The translations under genes and the position numbers were made by a program. From an uncultured Caulobacteraceae bacterium (GTDB lineage: Bacteria > Pseudomonadota > Alphaproteobacteria > Caulobacterales > Caulobacteraceae): a stretch of 64,000 bases of DNA. The stretch covers positions 62,001 to 126,000 of the forward strand of contig CAIQJF010000035.1 in assembly GCA_903872075.1 (NCBI GenBank). Direction: 5' to 3'. Shown here one piece after another: positions 26,639-36,504 of this stretch (the stretch's first letter is position 1; every line of letters starts with the position of its first letter). Under the pieces are notes generated by a model. That model worked only from the letters and a program-made list of their open reading frames with translations. It did not search any database and was not told the origin of the DNA.

Positions 26639-27973
26639 TCAGAACTGCGCGTGTAGCCGTGCGGCGAAGATCGACACCGGCCCGCGGTCGGCGTTGTAGG
26701 CGGGGTTGTTGACGAACTGATAGTCGAACGCCAGGCGCAGGAGGCGGCCGAGCGACAAGTCGTAATAGGTCTCCAGGGTCGTCTCCGCGCCCGGATGCGG
26801 CAGGCGTCCATCGCCCACCAGAATGCCCAAGCCCCCGGCGGCCAGATACTGCTGATGGATCTTCGAGATCCCGTTGACCCCCAGCGCCGCGCCGAACGTG
26901 TCGTCCGGGCGCGTCCACGCCCCGCCTTTCAGCGACGCCCCGCCTGAGATGGTGCGGTCGATATCCGTGAACTCATAGGCTTCGGACGATCCCCCGGCGA
27001 ACCCGGCGCGGGCGAAGACACCCAGGTCCCCCGTCACCTGCTGCTGCAGATTGAGACTGAGTCCGCCTCGTCCACGATATTGCCTCACCGCGCCGACGTC
27101 CGGCGTCGAGGCGGATTGCGTGGCCAGGGCCAGGGCGTCCGCGTATCGCCCCATCCGCCCGCGCGTGACGAACCCCGTGACCTTCAGCCCGCCGGGCCGG
27201 GCGTGGACCGTCCACCGCCGCTCAATCTCGCCGATCAGCTGGAACTGCCCGCCCGTGCCGTCGAGGTGCGGGCTGTTGGGAACATCCGACAGGTCGAAGG
27301 CGCCGAGCCGGATCGTCCATGGGCCTTTGTACGCCTCGATCGCCACGCCGACCGTGTAACCCCAGGCGTCGGCCGCATAGTCGAATGTCCCAGCGTCAAT
27401 CACGCCCCAGTTGAGGAAGTCGTGTTTGGTGTCGTGGGCGTAGGCATTGGTGTCGAACACGTCGGTGACGCCGAACTTGCCGAGCGTGATCACCAGGCGA
27501 TCGGCGCTCTGCCGGCCGCCGAGTTGATTGAGGTCCGGGGCGACGGCCTCCGGCGCACCCCGAAGCGACAGGGTCTGGCGCAGGAACAGCCTCTGGACCC
27601 GCACATAGGGCGTCGACGCCCCGACCTTATAGGCCTCTCCGCTGGGATAGCCGGCGACGCCCAGGGTGTTGCTCAGGCCGAAACCCTGATCGACCTCCGG
27701 ATTGACCCACAGCTCCGCGCCCGTCCATGGCCGAAAACCGGCGAACAGGGTGACATCCGCCGTCTCGCGGCCCGTCGCGTTGGCGCTCAGGCTGTTGGCG
27801 CCGGCGTACGGCGAGGTGAAGCCGAGGTTTGCCTGATCCACAACCGTGGCCTGGCCGTGGATCGCCCAGGCCTCGGTCTGGGCCTGGCCGTCCTCGGCCT
27901 GGGCCGCCGCGCCCGGAACGATCGCGGCTGCGGCGCACATGATCGCGGCGTACTGGCGGAACGACTGAGGCAT
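26639..27973 (-). CDS. OprB-type carbohydrate-selective porin
   Basis: The protein has 444 residues. After a signal peptide (about 1-26, ending AAAQAED) the sequence is amphipathic beta strand to the terminal Phe, typical of an outer-membrane barrel. The segments AWAIHGQATVVDQ, SANATGRETADVTLFAGFRPW and KFGVTDVFDTNAYAHD match the OprB family. It should pass sugars or similar small solutes. It is divergent from the ParBc_2/DUF969/DUF979/DUF2891 unit across 75 bases, so shared regulation is possible. Confidence 0.9.
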   Translation of the reverse strand: MPQSFRQYAAIMCAAAAIVPGAAAQAEDGQAQTEAWAIHGQATVVDQANLGFTSPYAGANSLSANATGRETADVTLFAGFRPWTGAELWVNPEVDQGFGLSNTLGVAGYPSGEAYKVGASTPYVRVQRLFLRQTLSLRGAPEAVAPDLNQLGGRQSADRLVITLGKFGVTDVFDTNAYAHDTKHDFLNWGVIDAGTFDYAADAWGYTVGVAIEAYKGPWTIRLGAFDLSDVPNSPHLDGTGGQFQLIGEIERRWTVHARPGGLKVTGFVTRGRMGRYADALALATQSASTPDVGAVRQYRGRGGLSLNLQQQVTGDLGVFARAGFAGGSSEAYEFTDIDRTISGGASLKGGAWTRPDDTFGAALGVNGISKIHQQYLAAGGLGILVGDGRLPHPGAETTLETYYDLSLGRLLRLAFDYQFVNNPAYNADRGPVSIFAARLHAQF

Positions 27974-28048
27974 GGCAGAGCGCCTTGACCCAGATTTGTG
28001 ACCTGGACGTGACTGGTCGCCGGCATATGGGGGGCCTACACATCAGGC

Positions 28049-28669
28049 ATGACCGCCCGCGAACCGCTCCTCAGACCGCTACCCCTCGCCGAGCTCCGGC
28101 CAACCCAGATCACGGTCGGCTTCCGGGAGGTGGCCGCCAAACGGCGCCGGTTCGCTGAACTGAGCGCCCGCGCCGGCGACAAGTTCCTGGGTCGCCACAT
28201 GATCCCCACCGTCCTGGGACCGAAGGGGCGGCACTATGTGATCGATAACCACCATCTCGCCCGGGCGCTGCACGAGGACGCGGTCGAAGCGATCCTTGTC
28301 AGTGTGGTGGCCGATCTGAGGGCATTGTCCAAGGCCTCCTTCTGGCGCTTCCTCGACAACCGCGGCTGGTGCCATCCCTACGACTCCCAGGGCGAACGCC
28401 TCGGCTTCGACGCCATCCCGAACCGGATCGCCAAGCTCAAGGACGACCCCTATCGCAGCCTGGCCGGCGAGTTGCGTCACGCTGGCGGCTACGCCAAGGA
28501 CCTGACGCCGTTCAGCGAGTTTCTCTGGGCCGATTTTCTCAGGTCCCGCATCAAGCCCACCGTCGTCACGGAGGATTTCGACGCCGCCGTGGCCCGCGCG
28601 CTGACCTTGGCCCGGTCCCGGGACGCGGCGTTCCTGCCGGGCTGGTGCGGTCCCGATCCGCTCGACTGA
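28049..28669 (+). CDS. ParB-like nuclease-domain protein (ParBc_2 type)
   Basis: The protein has 206 residues. The core PLAELRPTQITVGFREV ... FLGRHMIPTVLGPKG ... VIDNHHLARAL is the ParB/sulfiredoxin-like N-domain of the ParBc_2 group. The second half (SFWRFLDNRGW ... YRSLAGELR) is shared with that group. No HTH like that of chromosomal ParB is visible, so plasmid or chromosome partition is unlikely. It lies 18 bases before DUF969 and probably leads that operon; sulfiredoxin-like ATP chemistry is an open possibility. Confidence 0.82.
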   Translation: MTAREPLLRPLPLAELRPTQITVGFREVAAKRRRFAELSARAGDKFLGRHMIPTVLGPKGRHYVIDNHHLARALHEDAVEAILVSVVADLRALSKASFWRFLDNRGWCHPYDSQGERLGFDAIPNRIAKLKDDPYRSLAGELRHAGGYAKDLTPFSEFLWADFLRSRIKPTVVTEDFDAAVARALTLARSRDAAFLPGWCGPDPLD

Positions 28670-28687
28670 CGGCGCCGGGAGAGGGGC

Positions 28688-29356
28688 ATGTGGAGTCTTC
28701 TGGGCGTTCCGGTCCTGCTCATCGGACTTGTGGCGCGGCTCAATCCGCTGATCGTGGTCACCGCGGCCGCTCTCGTGGCGGGCCTCGCCGGCGGCATGGC
28801 GCCGCTGGCGCTGCTGGCGGCCTTCGGCAAGGGCTTCAATGACGCCCGCTATGTGAGTGTCGCCCTGCTCATCCTGCCGGTCATCGGCCTGCTGGAACGG
28901 GCGGGACTCCAGGCCCAGGCCCGTCGCGCGGTGGAGCGCCTGCGGGCGGTGACAACCGGCCGGCTTCTGCTGGCCTATTTCGCGCTCCGTCAGCTCACCG
29001 CCGCCCTCGGCCTGCTGTCGCTGGGCGGTCAGGCCAGCATGGTGCGGCCGTTGATTGCGCCGATGGCCGAGGGTGTCGCCGAAACCCGGCTGGGTCCGGG
29101 AACGGCGGTGCGGGCCGTGCTGATCCGCGCCCACGCGGCGGCGGCCGACAATATCGGCGCCTTCTTCGGCGAGGACATCTTCGTGGCCCTGGGCTCGGTG
29201 CTGCTGATCAAGGCGGTGTTCCACCAGAACGGAGTCGCCGTGGATCCTCTGCGGGTCGCCTTCTGGGCCATCCCGACCGCCCTGGTCGCCCTCGCGGTCC
29301 ATGGCGCGCGCCTGCTGCGGCTCGACCGGACACTCAGCCAGGACGGCGCACCGTGA
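28688..29356 (+). CDS. DUF969 membrane protein, putative permease subunit
   Basis: The protein has 222 residues with about six hydrophobic helices, starting MWSLLGVPVLLIGLVARLNP. LGGQASMVRPLIAPMAEG and RAHAAAADNIGAFFGEDIF are conserved features of DUF969. This family is nearly always next to DUF979, and the two resemble halves of a ion-transporter-type permease. Its end overlaps the DUF979 start by four bases (GTGA). The substrate is unknown; links to 5-oxoproline metabolism in other bacteria are from memory and unverified. Confidence 0.87.
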   Translation: MWSLLGVPVLLIGLVARLNPLIVVTAAALVAGLAGGMAPLALLAAFGKGFNDARYVSVALLILPVIGLLERAGLQAQARRAVERLRAVTTGRLLLAYFALRQLTAALGLLSLGGQASMVRPLIAPMAEGVAETRLGPGTAVRAVLIRAHAAAADNIGAFFGEDIFVALGSVLLIKAVFHQNGVAVDPLRVAFWAIPTALVALAVHGARLLRLDRTLSQDGAP

Positions 29357-30309
29357 TCCGGGTCCAGGCCGCCTACGCCCTGGCGGGCCTCGTCTTCGCC
29401 GGCGTGGCGATCGCCAGCGCGGCCGACCGCGCCAATCCCCGCCGTTGGCGCAATGCAGCGTTCTGGGGCCTGTTCGCCGTCAGCTTCCTACTCGGCGATC
29501 GCCTCGGCGATGCGGGCAACGGCATGCTGGTCCTCGCCCTGGTGGTCATCGGCGGCTTCGGCCTTGGTCAGGGCGGCGCCGTCTCGACCTCGGCCGCGGA
29601 GCGTGAGGCGACGGCGACACGGCTGGGCGGACGCCTCTTTCTCCCGATCCTCATCGTTCCGGCCACGGCCCTGATCGGGTCGCTGGCGTTCAAGTCCCTG
29701 AGGATCGGCGGCCAGCCGCTGGTCGACCCGGCCCAGGTGACGGTGATCTCCCTGGCGCTTGGCGTGCTGGTCGCCTTCGCCGCGGCCATGATCCTCCTTC
29801 GGCCACCCGTCAGCGCGCCCTTTCAGGAGGCCCGCCGCCTGTTGGATTCCGTCGGCTGGGCGGCGATCCTGCCCCAGCTCCTGGCCGCCCTGGGCGGCGT
29901 CTTCGCCCTGGCGGGGGTCGGTCGAGCGGTGGGCGAACTCTTCGGCCACTGGCTCCCGCTGGGCGATCGCTTCGCCTTGGTGGCGGCCTATGGGATCGGC
30001 ATGGCGCTGTTCACCATGATCATGGGCAAGGCCTTTGCCGCCCTGCCGGTGATGGTCGCCGCACTGGGCGCGCCGCTGCTCGTCGGGCGGTTCGGTGGCG
30101 ACGCGGCTGCGATCGGGGCGCTGGGGATGCTCTGCGGCTACTGCGGAACCCTGATGACGCCCATGGCCTCGCACAATATCGTCCCCACGGCGCTTCTCGG
30201 CCTGCCGCCCGGCGCCGTCATCCGCGCCCAGGCGCCCACGGCGATCCTGGTGCTTCTGGCAAATCTGGCCTTGATGTCGGTCCTCGCCTTTCCACACGGA
30301 CACCCATGA
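29353..30309 (+). CDS. DUF979 membrane protein, putative permease subunit
   Basis: The protein has 318 residues with about nine hydrophobic segments. Family features include GDRLGDAGNGMLVLALV, LGDRFALVAAYGIGMALF, MGKAFAALPVM and LCGYCGTLMTPMASHNIVP. The start GTG overlaps the DUF969 stop and the stop overlaps the DUF2891 start by four bases (ATGA). The three are therefore tightly coupled and probably form one transport and processing unit. Confidence 0.87.
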   Translation: MIRVQAAYALAGLVFAGVAIASAADRANPRRWRNAAFWGLFAVSFLLGDRLGDAGNGMLVLALVVIGGFGLGQGGAVSTSAAEREATATRLGGRLFLPILIVPATALIGSLAFKSLRIGGQPLVDPAQVTVISLALGVLVAFAAAMILLRPPVSAPFQEARRLLDSVGWAAILPQLLAALGGVFALAGVGRAVGELFGHWLPLGDRFALVAAYGIGMALFTMIMGKAFAALPVMVAALGAPLLVGRFGGDAAAIGALGMLCGYCGTLMTPMASHNIVPTALLGLPPGAVIRAQAPTAILVLLANLALMSVLAFPHGHP

Positions 30310-31316
30310 CCACGCTCGACACCGCCCTGGCCTCGAAGCTTGCCGCCGCCGCCCTCGGCCACGTGGCCCGCGAATATCCCAATGTCCTGGTTCACAGCCT
30401 GCGCGGGCCTGCCGACATGGGAACACCGCGCGAGCTGCATCCGATCTTCTACGGCAGCTACGATTGGCATTCCTGCGTCCACGGCCACTGGCTGCTGGCG
30501 CGGTTGCTGAGGCAGGACCTTGACCTTCCCGAAACGGGCGCAATCCGCGCCCATCTCGATCAGGCCTTCACCGCCGCCAAGGTCGCCGGCGAACTGGCCT
30601 ATCTGCGGCGGCCGGGAACCGGCGGCTTCGAGCGGCCCTACGGCTGGGCCTGGCTGCTGATGCTGGCGGCTGAACTGCGCCGTCACGACACCGAGGAGGG
30701 CCGCCGCTGGGACGCGGCGCTGCGCCCCCTGGCCGAGGCCTTCGCCGACCGCTTTCGGGCCTTCCTGCCCAAGGCCGACTATCCGGTCCGGGCCGGGGTG
30801 CATTCCAACACCGCCTTCGCCCTGGCTCTGACCCTTGACTACGCCCGCACCGCCGGAGACGCCGATCTGGCCGCCCTGGTCGAGACCAAGGCGCGCGACT
30901 GGTATGGCGACGATACGGCCTGCCAGGCCTGGGAGCCCTCCGGCGACGACTTTCTCTCCCCGGCCTTGATGGAAGCCGAGCTGATGCGGCGGGTCCTGCC
31001 GGGTTCGGAGTTCCGGCGCTGGTTCTCAGCCTTCCTGCCCGCCGCGTCCGCCGGCCTTCCGGCCACCCTCTTCCGCCCGGCCCGGGTCAGCGACCGCGGC
31101 GACGGCAAGATCGCCCACCTGGATGGCCTGAACCTCTCGCGCGCCTGGTGCTGGCGAGGGATCGCCGCCGCCGCGGGCGAGGCGGGCGACAGGACTTTGG
31201 TGGCCACGGCCCTGGCCGCCGCCGACACCCACTTGGCCGCTAGTCTGCCCCACCTGACCGGCGACTACATGGGCGAACACTGGCTGGCCAGTTTCGCCCT
31301 GCTGGCGCTGATCTAG
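30306..31316 (+). CDS. DUF2891 protein, predicted alpha/alpha-barrel enzyme
   Basis: The protein has 336 residues, soluble, with no signal peptide. The N-terminus ALGHVAREYPNVLVHS and LHPIFYGSYDWHSCVHGHW are the DUF2891 hallmark, with an Asp-Trp-His and His-Gly-His cluster like the active site of helical-toroid glycan enzymes. HSNTAFALALTLDYA and DDFLSPALMEAELM follow. No activity has been assigned to this family that I know. Translational coupling to DUF969/DUF979 suggests it acts on what they import. Confidence 0.87.
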   Translation: MTTLDTALASKLAAAALGHVAREYPNVLVHSLRGPADMGTPRELHPIFYGSYDWHSCVHGHWLLARLLRQDLDLPETGAIRAHLDQAFTAAKVAGELAYLRRPGTGGFERPYGWAWLLMLAAELRRHDTEEGRRWDAALRPLAEAFADRFRAFLPKADYPVRAGVHSNTAFALALTLDYARTAGDADLAALVETKARDWYGDDTACQAWEPSGDDFLSPALMEAELMRRVLPGSEFRRWFSAFLPAASAGLPATLFRPARVSDRGDGKIAHLDGLNLSRAWCWRGIAAAAGEAGDRTLVATALAAADTHLAASLPHLTGDYMGEHWLASFALLALI

Positions 31317-31343
31317 GCAGGGCGTCGGCAAGCCCTCGCCGGC

Positions 31344-32405
<1,062 letters not shown>

Positions 32406-32442
32406 TTAGCCGGCCAGAACGGGATAGGTCTATGTCAGAAAT

Positions 32443-33351
32443 TCATGAATGGGCCGCCGGCGCGCGATAGCGAAGCGCCTCCACCAGCAGGGCGAAGGCC
32501 GGCGTCGGCTGCCGCCGGCTGGGATAGTAGAGGTGATAGCCGGCGAATGGCGGCGACCAGTCGTCCAGTACGGTCACCAGACGGCCATCGGTCAGATAGG
32601 CGCGCGCCGCATCCTCCATCACGCAGGCCAGGCCATAGCCGGCGGCGCAGGCCCTCAGCACCATCGGGGAGTAGTTGAACGTCAGACGGCCCGCGACCCG
32701 AACATTGAGTTCGCGCCCGTCCTTCTCAAACTCCCAGGCGTAGAGACCGCCGAGGGTCGGCAGGCGCACATTGATGCAGTCGTGGTCGGTCAGCTCATGC
32801 GGGGTTTCCGGCAGCCCTTTCCGGGCGAGATAGGTGGGCGAGGCGACGACGACCATGCGCGCGTCGGGGCCGATGCGCACGGCGATCATGTCCTTCTCGA
32901 CCTGCTCGCCCAGCCGCACGCCGGCGTCGAAACGGTCTGCGACGATGTTGGTCAGGGCCTGATCGATCGACAGTTCGACCTGCACATCGGGGTAGTCCGG
33001 CAGCATCCGGTCCAGGGCCGGCCAAAGGATCGACTCGGCCGCGTGCAGATTGGTGGTTATTCGGACCAGGCCCGCCGGCTTCTCCCGCAGCTCCGACAGC
33101 GCCGACAGCTTGGCGTCGATCTCATCCAGCGCCGGGCCCAGGGTTTCCAGCAGCCGCTGGCCCGCTTCGGTCGGCGAGACGCTTCGCGTGGTCCGGGTCA
33201 GCAGGCGCAGGCCAAGCCGGGCTTCGAGCCGCCGCACCGTATGGCTGAGCGCCGACTGCGACGTCCCCAGTCGCGCCGCCGCCCGCGTGAAGCTCCGCGC
33301 CTCCGCAACGGCCAGAAAGGCGGTCAGATCCGCCAGCTCGTCCCGGCGCAT
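32443..33351 (-). CDS. LysR-family transcriptional regulator
   Basis: The protein has 302 residues. The winged HTH (about 1-60) has FTRAAARLGTSQSALSHTVRRLEARLG. The effector domain follows. DGRELNVRVAGRLTFNYSPM is typical of the subgroup near AKR and decarboxylase-like genes. It is divergent from the carboxymuconolactone decarboxylase-like gene and upstream of the aldo/keto reductase, so either may be a target. A dyad candidate is in the 103-base gap. Confidence 0.93.
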   Translation of the reverse strand: MRRDELADLTAFLAVAEARSFTRAAARLGTSQSALSHTVRRLEARLGLRLLTRTTRSVSPTEAGQRLLETLGPALDEIDAKLSALSELREKPAGLVRITTNLHAAESILWPALDRMLPDYPDVQVELSIDQALTNIVADRFDAGVRLGEQVEKDMIAVRIGPDARMVVVASPTYLARKGLPETPHELTDHDCINVRLPTLGGLYAWEFEKDGRELNVRVAGRLTFNYSPMVLRACAAGYGLACVMEDAARAYLTDGRLVTVLDDWSPPFAGYHLYYPSRRQPTPAFALLVEALRYRAPAAHS

Positions 33352-33384
33352 TGATGAACTCCAGTCATAAGCCCATGCGGATAA

Positions 33385-33416
33385 TAGCGCCTAACGCTAC
33401 CTTCGCGCGCGCGTTA
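33385..33416. promoter_or_regulatory. overlapping dyads, candidate LysR operator
   Basis: tagcg-cctaa-cgcta (33385-33399) overlaps taacgc-(13 nt)-gcgtta (33392-33416) between the divergent LysR and decarboxylase-like genes. Such dyads with T at one end and A at the other are typical LysR-box candidates. The position, about 40 to 70 bases before the plus-strand start, suits control of that gene and self-repression. Confidence 0.5.
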
Positions 33417-33454
33417 AGTTCTGCCGCGACGGACAAACGGCGAGGAGACAGGCC

Positions 33455-34219
33455 ATGGCCCCCAATCAACAGGCGCAGAACGCCCACGACGCGCTCTTCC
33501 CCACCCACGTCTCGACCCTGCCGGTGACCGATCCCGAACTGATCGAGATTTTCGACAACTTCGCCTTCGACGAGGTGCTGCGCGAGACGAAACTCGATGT
33601 CCGCACGCGCCTGATGACCCAGCTCGCGGCGATCATTGCCTGCCAGGGACTGCGCGAGTTCCATGTCATGGCGCGCGCAGCCCTCACGGCTGGCGTCACG
33701 CCGGTGGAGCTCAAGGAAGTGGTCTATCAGGCCGTACCCTATGTCGGCATCGCCAAGGTCTATGACGTCATCCACGCCACGAACGAGATCCTGGTCGAAC
33801 GCGGCGTCGCGTTGCCGTTGCCCGGCCAATCCGCCACCACGCCCGAGACCCGGACGGAAAAGGGCCTGGCGACCCAGACCGCGATCATCGGCGCCGCCAG
33901 AGTCGAGACCCTCTATGCCTCCGCGTCGGCCGATCAGGCCCACATTCAGCGGTTCCTCACCGGCAACTGTTTCGGCGATCATCTCTCGAGGGGCGGGCTC
34001 GATCTCACGACGCGCGAGCTGCTGACACTCAGCATGCTTGTGGCGCTTGGCGGCTGCGACATGCAGGCCAAGGCCCATGTCGCCGCCAACCTCAACGTGG
34101 GCAATGACCGCGCCCGCCTCATCGATGTGGTGACCCAGTTGCTGCCGTTCATCGGTTACCCGCGCACCCTCAACGGTCTTCGCGCCATCGATGAGACTGC
34201 GCCGTTCCAGGCGGCCTAG
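33455..34219 (+). CDS. carboxymuconolactone decarboxylase-family protein, two domains
   Basis: The protein has 254 residues and holds two CMD/AhpD-like repeats (about 40-120 and 165-245). The first has MTQLAAIIACQGLREFHVMARAAL, the second ELLTLSMLVALGGCDMQAKAH, where a Cys is followed by a nearby His rather than the AhpD CxxC. The role could be 4-carboxymuconolactone decarboxylation or, more likely, peroxide or quinone reduction in this LysR/AKR context. Substrate is unassigned. The ATG follows GGAGACAGG. Confidence 0.88.
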   Translation: MAPNQQAQNAHDALFPTHVSTLPVTDPELIEIFDNFAFDEVLRETKLDVRTRLMTQLAAIIACQGLREFHVMARAALTAGVTPVELKEVVYQAVPYVGIAKVYDVIHATNEILVERGVALPLPGQSATTPETRTEKGLATQTAIIGAARVETLYASASADQAHIQRFLTGNCFGDHLSRGGLDLTTRELLTLSMLVALGGCDMQAKAHVAANLNVGNDRARLIDVVTQLLPFIGYPRTLNGLRAIDETAPFQAA

Positions 34220-34271
34220 AATTGCTTGAACGGACCGTGCTGTGGCGGCCGCGTCCTAGCCTGGCGCCAAC

Positions 34272-35720
34272 CTACAATCCACCCGCGCGCCCAAGCGCCA
34301 GGGCGATCTCGTCGTGGCGGGCGCGGTTGATGGAATAGCCCGCCAGGATCATCAGGGAGATGACGGCGATCACGGCGGCGACCGGCCCCCAGATCATCAC
34401 CAGGTGGGACTGCACATCGCGGGGCAGAACCGCGCCGACGGTGCGGCCGATGTCGCGGGGAAAATGCACCAGATCCAGACCCACGCCGGCGAGCATGACG
34501 CCAAGGCCGGTCGCCGCCTTGCCGGCGAATCCCAGGCCGGCGAAATACAGCCCCTCACGGCGGCGGCCGTAGAGATATTCGTGCTCATCGGCGGCGTCGG
34601 CCATCATGGACGGATAGGCGACCTGCACGAAGCCGGTGCCGATCCCGGCGGTGAAGGAATTGAGCTGCATCGGCAGCAGGGCGGAATCGCCGAGCGGCAG
34701 CCACACGCCGGTGAGCATCAGGCCCTGGATCACCAGCCAGTTGCCGATCAGCAGGGCGAACCCGAAGATGACGACGTTCTTCTTTTCCAGGCGTCTCTGA
34801 AGAATCGGCGCAATCGCGACGCCCAGCAGAATGCCCACCAGATAGGCGTAGCCAATGAACTGGATCAGTTCGCTCTTCAGCCGCCAGACGAACACGAAGG
34901 CGTGGTTGTTCAGGCTCGCGTTCAGGCCGGTCGCCGCGAACAGCACCACGGCCGAAATGAACAGCAGCCGGAACGAGGCGTTGCGGAAGATCTCGGCGAC
35001 CTCGGCCGGCAGGCGCCGCCACATCGGCGTCGCCACCTGCTCCGGCTGGGGGAGGCTCGCGGCGTAACGGGCGACACCCAGGCAGCAGAGGGTCATGCAG
35101 ACGAAGATCAGCCCCGCCACCGACCAGCCGAAGCCCGGATAGCCTTCGGGCCTCTGCAGCCCGCCATTGGCGAAGAACACCGAAAAACCGGTCGCCGTGA
35201 TCGCCACCGCGGCGAAGATGCCGGCCGTGGCGCGGTAGACGACGACGCTGGTGCGCGCGCTGTAGCCGGTGACCATTTCCGCCCCCAGGGCGATGTAGGG
35301 CACATTGAACAGCGAGATCGCGCTGCGGGCGGCGACCGAGGTGAAGGCCAGCCAGGCGAAGAGCCCGATCTGTCCGAGGCCCGATAGCGGCGAGAACAGC
35401 AGGCCGATCGAGACCGTCGCCAGGGGCGCGGCCAGGATCATCAACGGCAGCCGGCGGCCGAACCTGGAGGTCATATTGTCGGACCACGAGCCGACCAGGG
35501 GATCGACCACGGCGTCGAACGCGAGGCTCACCGCCAGGGCGGCGCCCACGGCCGCGCCCGAGAGCCCTAGCACCGCCGAATAGTAGAAAAAGACGAAGCC
35601 GATGGCCGCGTCGAAGCCGCCGCTCTGCGCCGCCTGCCCAAGGGCATAGGCGAGCTTGACGAAGACCGAGGGCCTGGGCGCCGCGACGGCCCCGTCTGTC
35701 TCGGGTTCAACAGTCTGCAA
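34272..35720 (-). CDS. GPH-family (MelB-like) MFS transporter
   Basis: The protein has 482 residues with 12 predicted membrane helices. The MelB signature DAVVDPLVGSWSDNMTSRFG has the Asp residues used for cation coupling in this family, and YGRRREGLYFAGLGF is the cytoplasmic loop motif. It should cotransport sugars or glycosides with H+ or Na+; the substrate is not evident. The gene starts 17 bases from a fragment of a second M14 peptidase gene. Confidence 0.9.
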   Translation of the reverse strand: MQTVEPETDGAVAAPRPSVFVKLAYALGQAAQSGGFDAAIGFVFFYYSAVLGLSGAAVGAALAVSLAFDAVVDPLVGSWSDNMTSRFGRRLPLMILAAPLATVSIGLLFSPLSGLGQIGLFAWLAFTSVAARSAISLFNVPYIALGAEMVTGYSARTSVVVYRATAGIFAAVAITATGFSVFFANGGLQRPEGYPGFGWSVAGLIFVCMTLCCLGVARYAASLPQPEQVATPMWRRLPAEVAEIFRNASFRLLFISAVVLFAATGLNASLNNHAFVFVWRLKSELIQFIGYAYLVGILLGVAIAPILQRRLEKKNVVIFGFALLIGNWLVIQGLMLTGVWLPLGDSALLPMQLNSFTAGIGTGFVQVAYPSMMADAADEHEYLYGRRREGLYFAGLGFAGKAATGLGVMLAGVGLDLVHFPRDIGRTVGAVLPRDVQSHLVMIWGPVAAVIAVISLMILAGYSINRARHDEIALALGRAGGL

Positions 35721-35736
35721 AACACGTCCTCCTGAA

Positions 35737-35779
35737 GGCGCTCACTGGGTATTCGATCACACCGTGGGCCAGGACCGGA
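35737..35779 (-). pseudogene. 43-bp relic of an M14 carboxypeptidase gene
   Basis: It matches 36658-36700 inside the intact M14 gene at 38 of 43 bases, in the same orientation. It reads PVLAHGVIEYPVSA against PVLTHGVIEYPVSA, and three of the four differences within these codons are synonymous. This points to a once-functional homologue rather than a recent duplication of a fragment. It lies in the leader region of the GPH transporter, and the ParD/ParE pair sits between the two copies. Confidence 0.7.
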
Positions 35780-35819
35780 CAACTTTCCAGAACCTGCGCC
35801 TTCCAACCGCGATTGAATG

Positions 35820-35830
35820 GGATTAAATCC
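35820..35830. promoter_or_regulatory. short palindrome, candidate antitoxin operator
   Basis: ggatt-a-aatcc is a perfect dyad 26 bases before the antitoxin ATG, in the only AT-rich part of the gap. ParD-type antitoxins repress their own promoters at such repeats. The site is short and may be chance. Confidence 0.35.
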
Positions 35831-35856
35831 TATCGTTCCTCTCCAGCGAGCCCACC

Positions 35857-36135
35857 ATGCGCACAACGCAACAGCTAAGCGTCACCCTGCCCAAGGAAAT
35901 GGCCGCGCGGGTCAAGGCCAAGGTGGAGTCCGGGGAATATGCCAGCGAGAGCGAGGTAATCCGGGAGGGACTGCGCGCTCTCCAGGCGCGCGATCGGGCG
36001 ATTGAGGATTGGCTCCGACGCGACGTCCTGCCGATCTACGACACCATGAAACGGGATGCGGGCCGCGGTCGCTCAGCGGACCAGATTCGGGCGGCCCTGG
36101 CCGCCGCTGACCGCGCCGCTACCGAATCCGCCTGA
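35857..36135 (+). CDS. ParD/CopG-type antitoxin
   Basis: The protein has 92 residues. The ribbon-helix-helix N-terminus (TTQQLSVTLPKEMAARVKAK and YASESEVIREGLRAL) is that of ParD antitoxins. The C-terminal half (about 50-92), charged and probably disordered, would wrap the toxin. The toxin gene starts 3 bases after its stop. Its role is to bind DNA for autoregulation and to neutralise ParE in the cytoplasm. Confidence 0.9.
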   Translation: MRTTQQLSVTLPKEMAARVKAKVESGEYASESEVIREGLRALQARDRAIEDWLRRDVLPIYDTMKRDAGRGRSADQIRAALAAADRAATESA

Positions 36136-36138
36136 GGC

Positions 36139-36459
36139 GTGCCCCTCGTCACGGTCTTCTCGCCTGAAGCCGAGGCGCAACTCGTTGAACTCCGCCTCTA
36201 CATCGCCCAGCAGGCCGGTCTGAGGATCGCTCAGACCTTCACCGACGCCATCGTCGATCACTGCCTGAGCCTGGAGACCTTTCCCGAACGCGGCGTTCGG
36301 CGAGACGACCTGCGTCCGGGGCTCCGCACGATCAGCTTGCGCGGCCGGGTGACAATCGCCTACGCGGCGGGTGAGCGCGACCTTACCATTCTGGCCATCC
36401 TCTATGCCGGCCAGGATATCAACGCGGTGATGCGCGATCCTGAGGGCCCAGAACAGTAG
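36139..36459 (+). CDS. ParE/RelE-superfamily toxin
   Basis: The protein has 106 residues, a normal ParE length. VTVFSPEAEAQLVELRLYIA is the leading strand and helix, FPERGVRRDDLRPGLRTISL and VTIAYAAGERDLTILAILYAG are the core ParE strands. It starts at a GTG. ParE toxins poison DNA gyrase; RelE-type RNases share the fold, so the target is an inference from the ParD partner. Confidence 0.89.
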   Translation: MPLVTVFSPEAEAQLVELRLYIAQQAGLRIAQTFTDAIVDHCLSLETFPERGVRRDDLRPGLRTISLRGRVTIAYAAGERDLTILAILYAGQDINAVMRDPEGPEQ

Positions 36460-36504
36460 GCACACCCCCTGCGCGAGACGCTGCCCCCAGCCGCCCCCCC
36501 TCGA

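Noticed and set aside
28049-28669. Chromosome or plasmid partition function for the ParB-like protein
   Set aside because: No ParA partner, no HTH domain and no parS-like repeats nearby; the ParBc_2 group is distinct from partition ParB.
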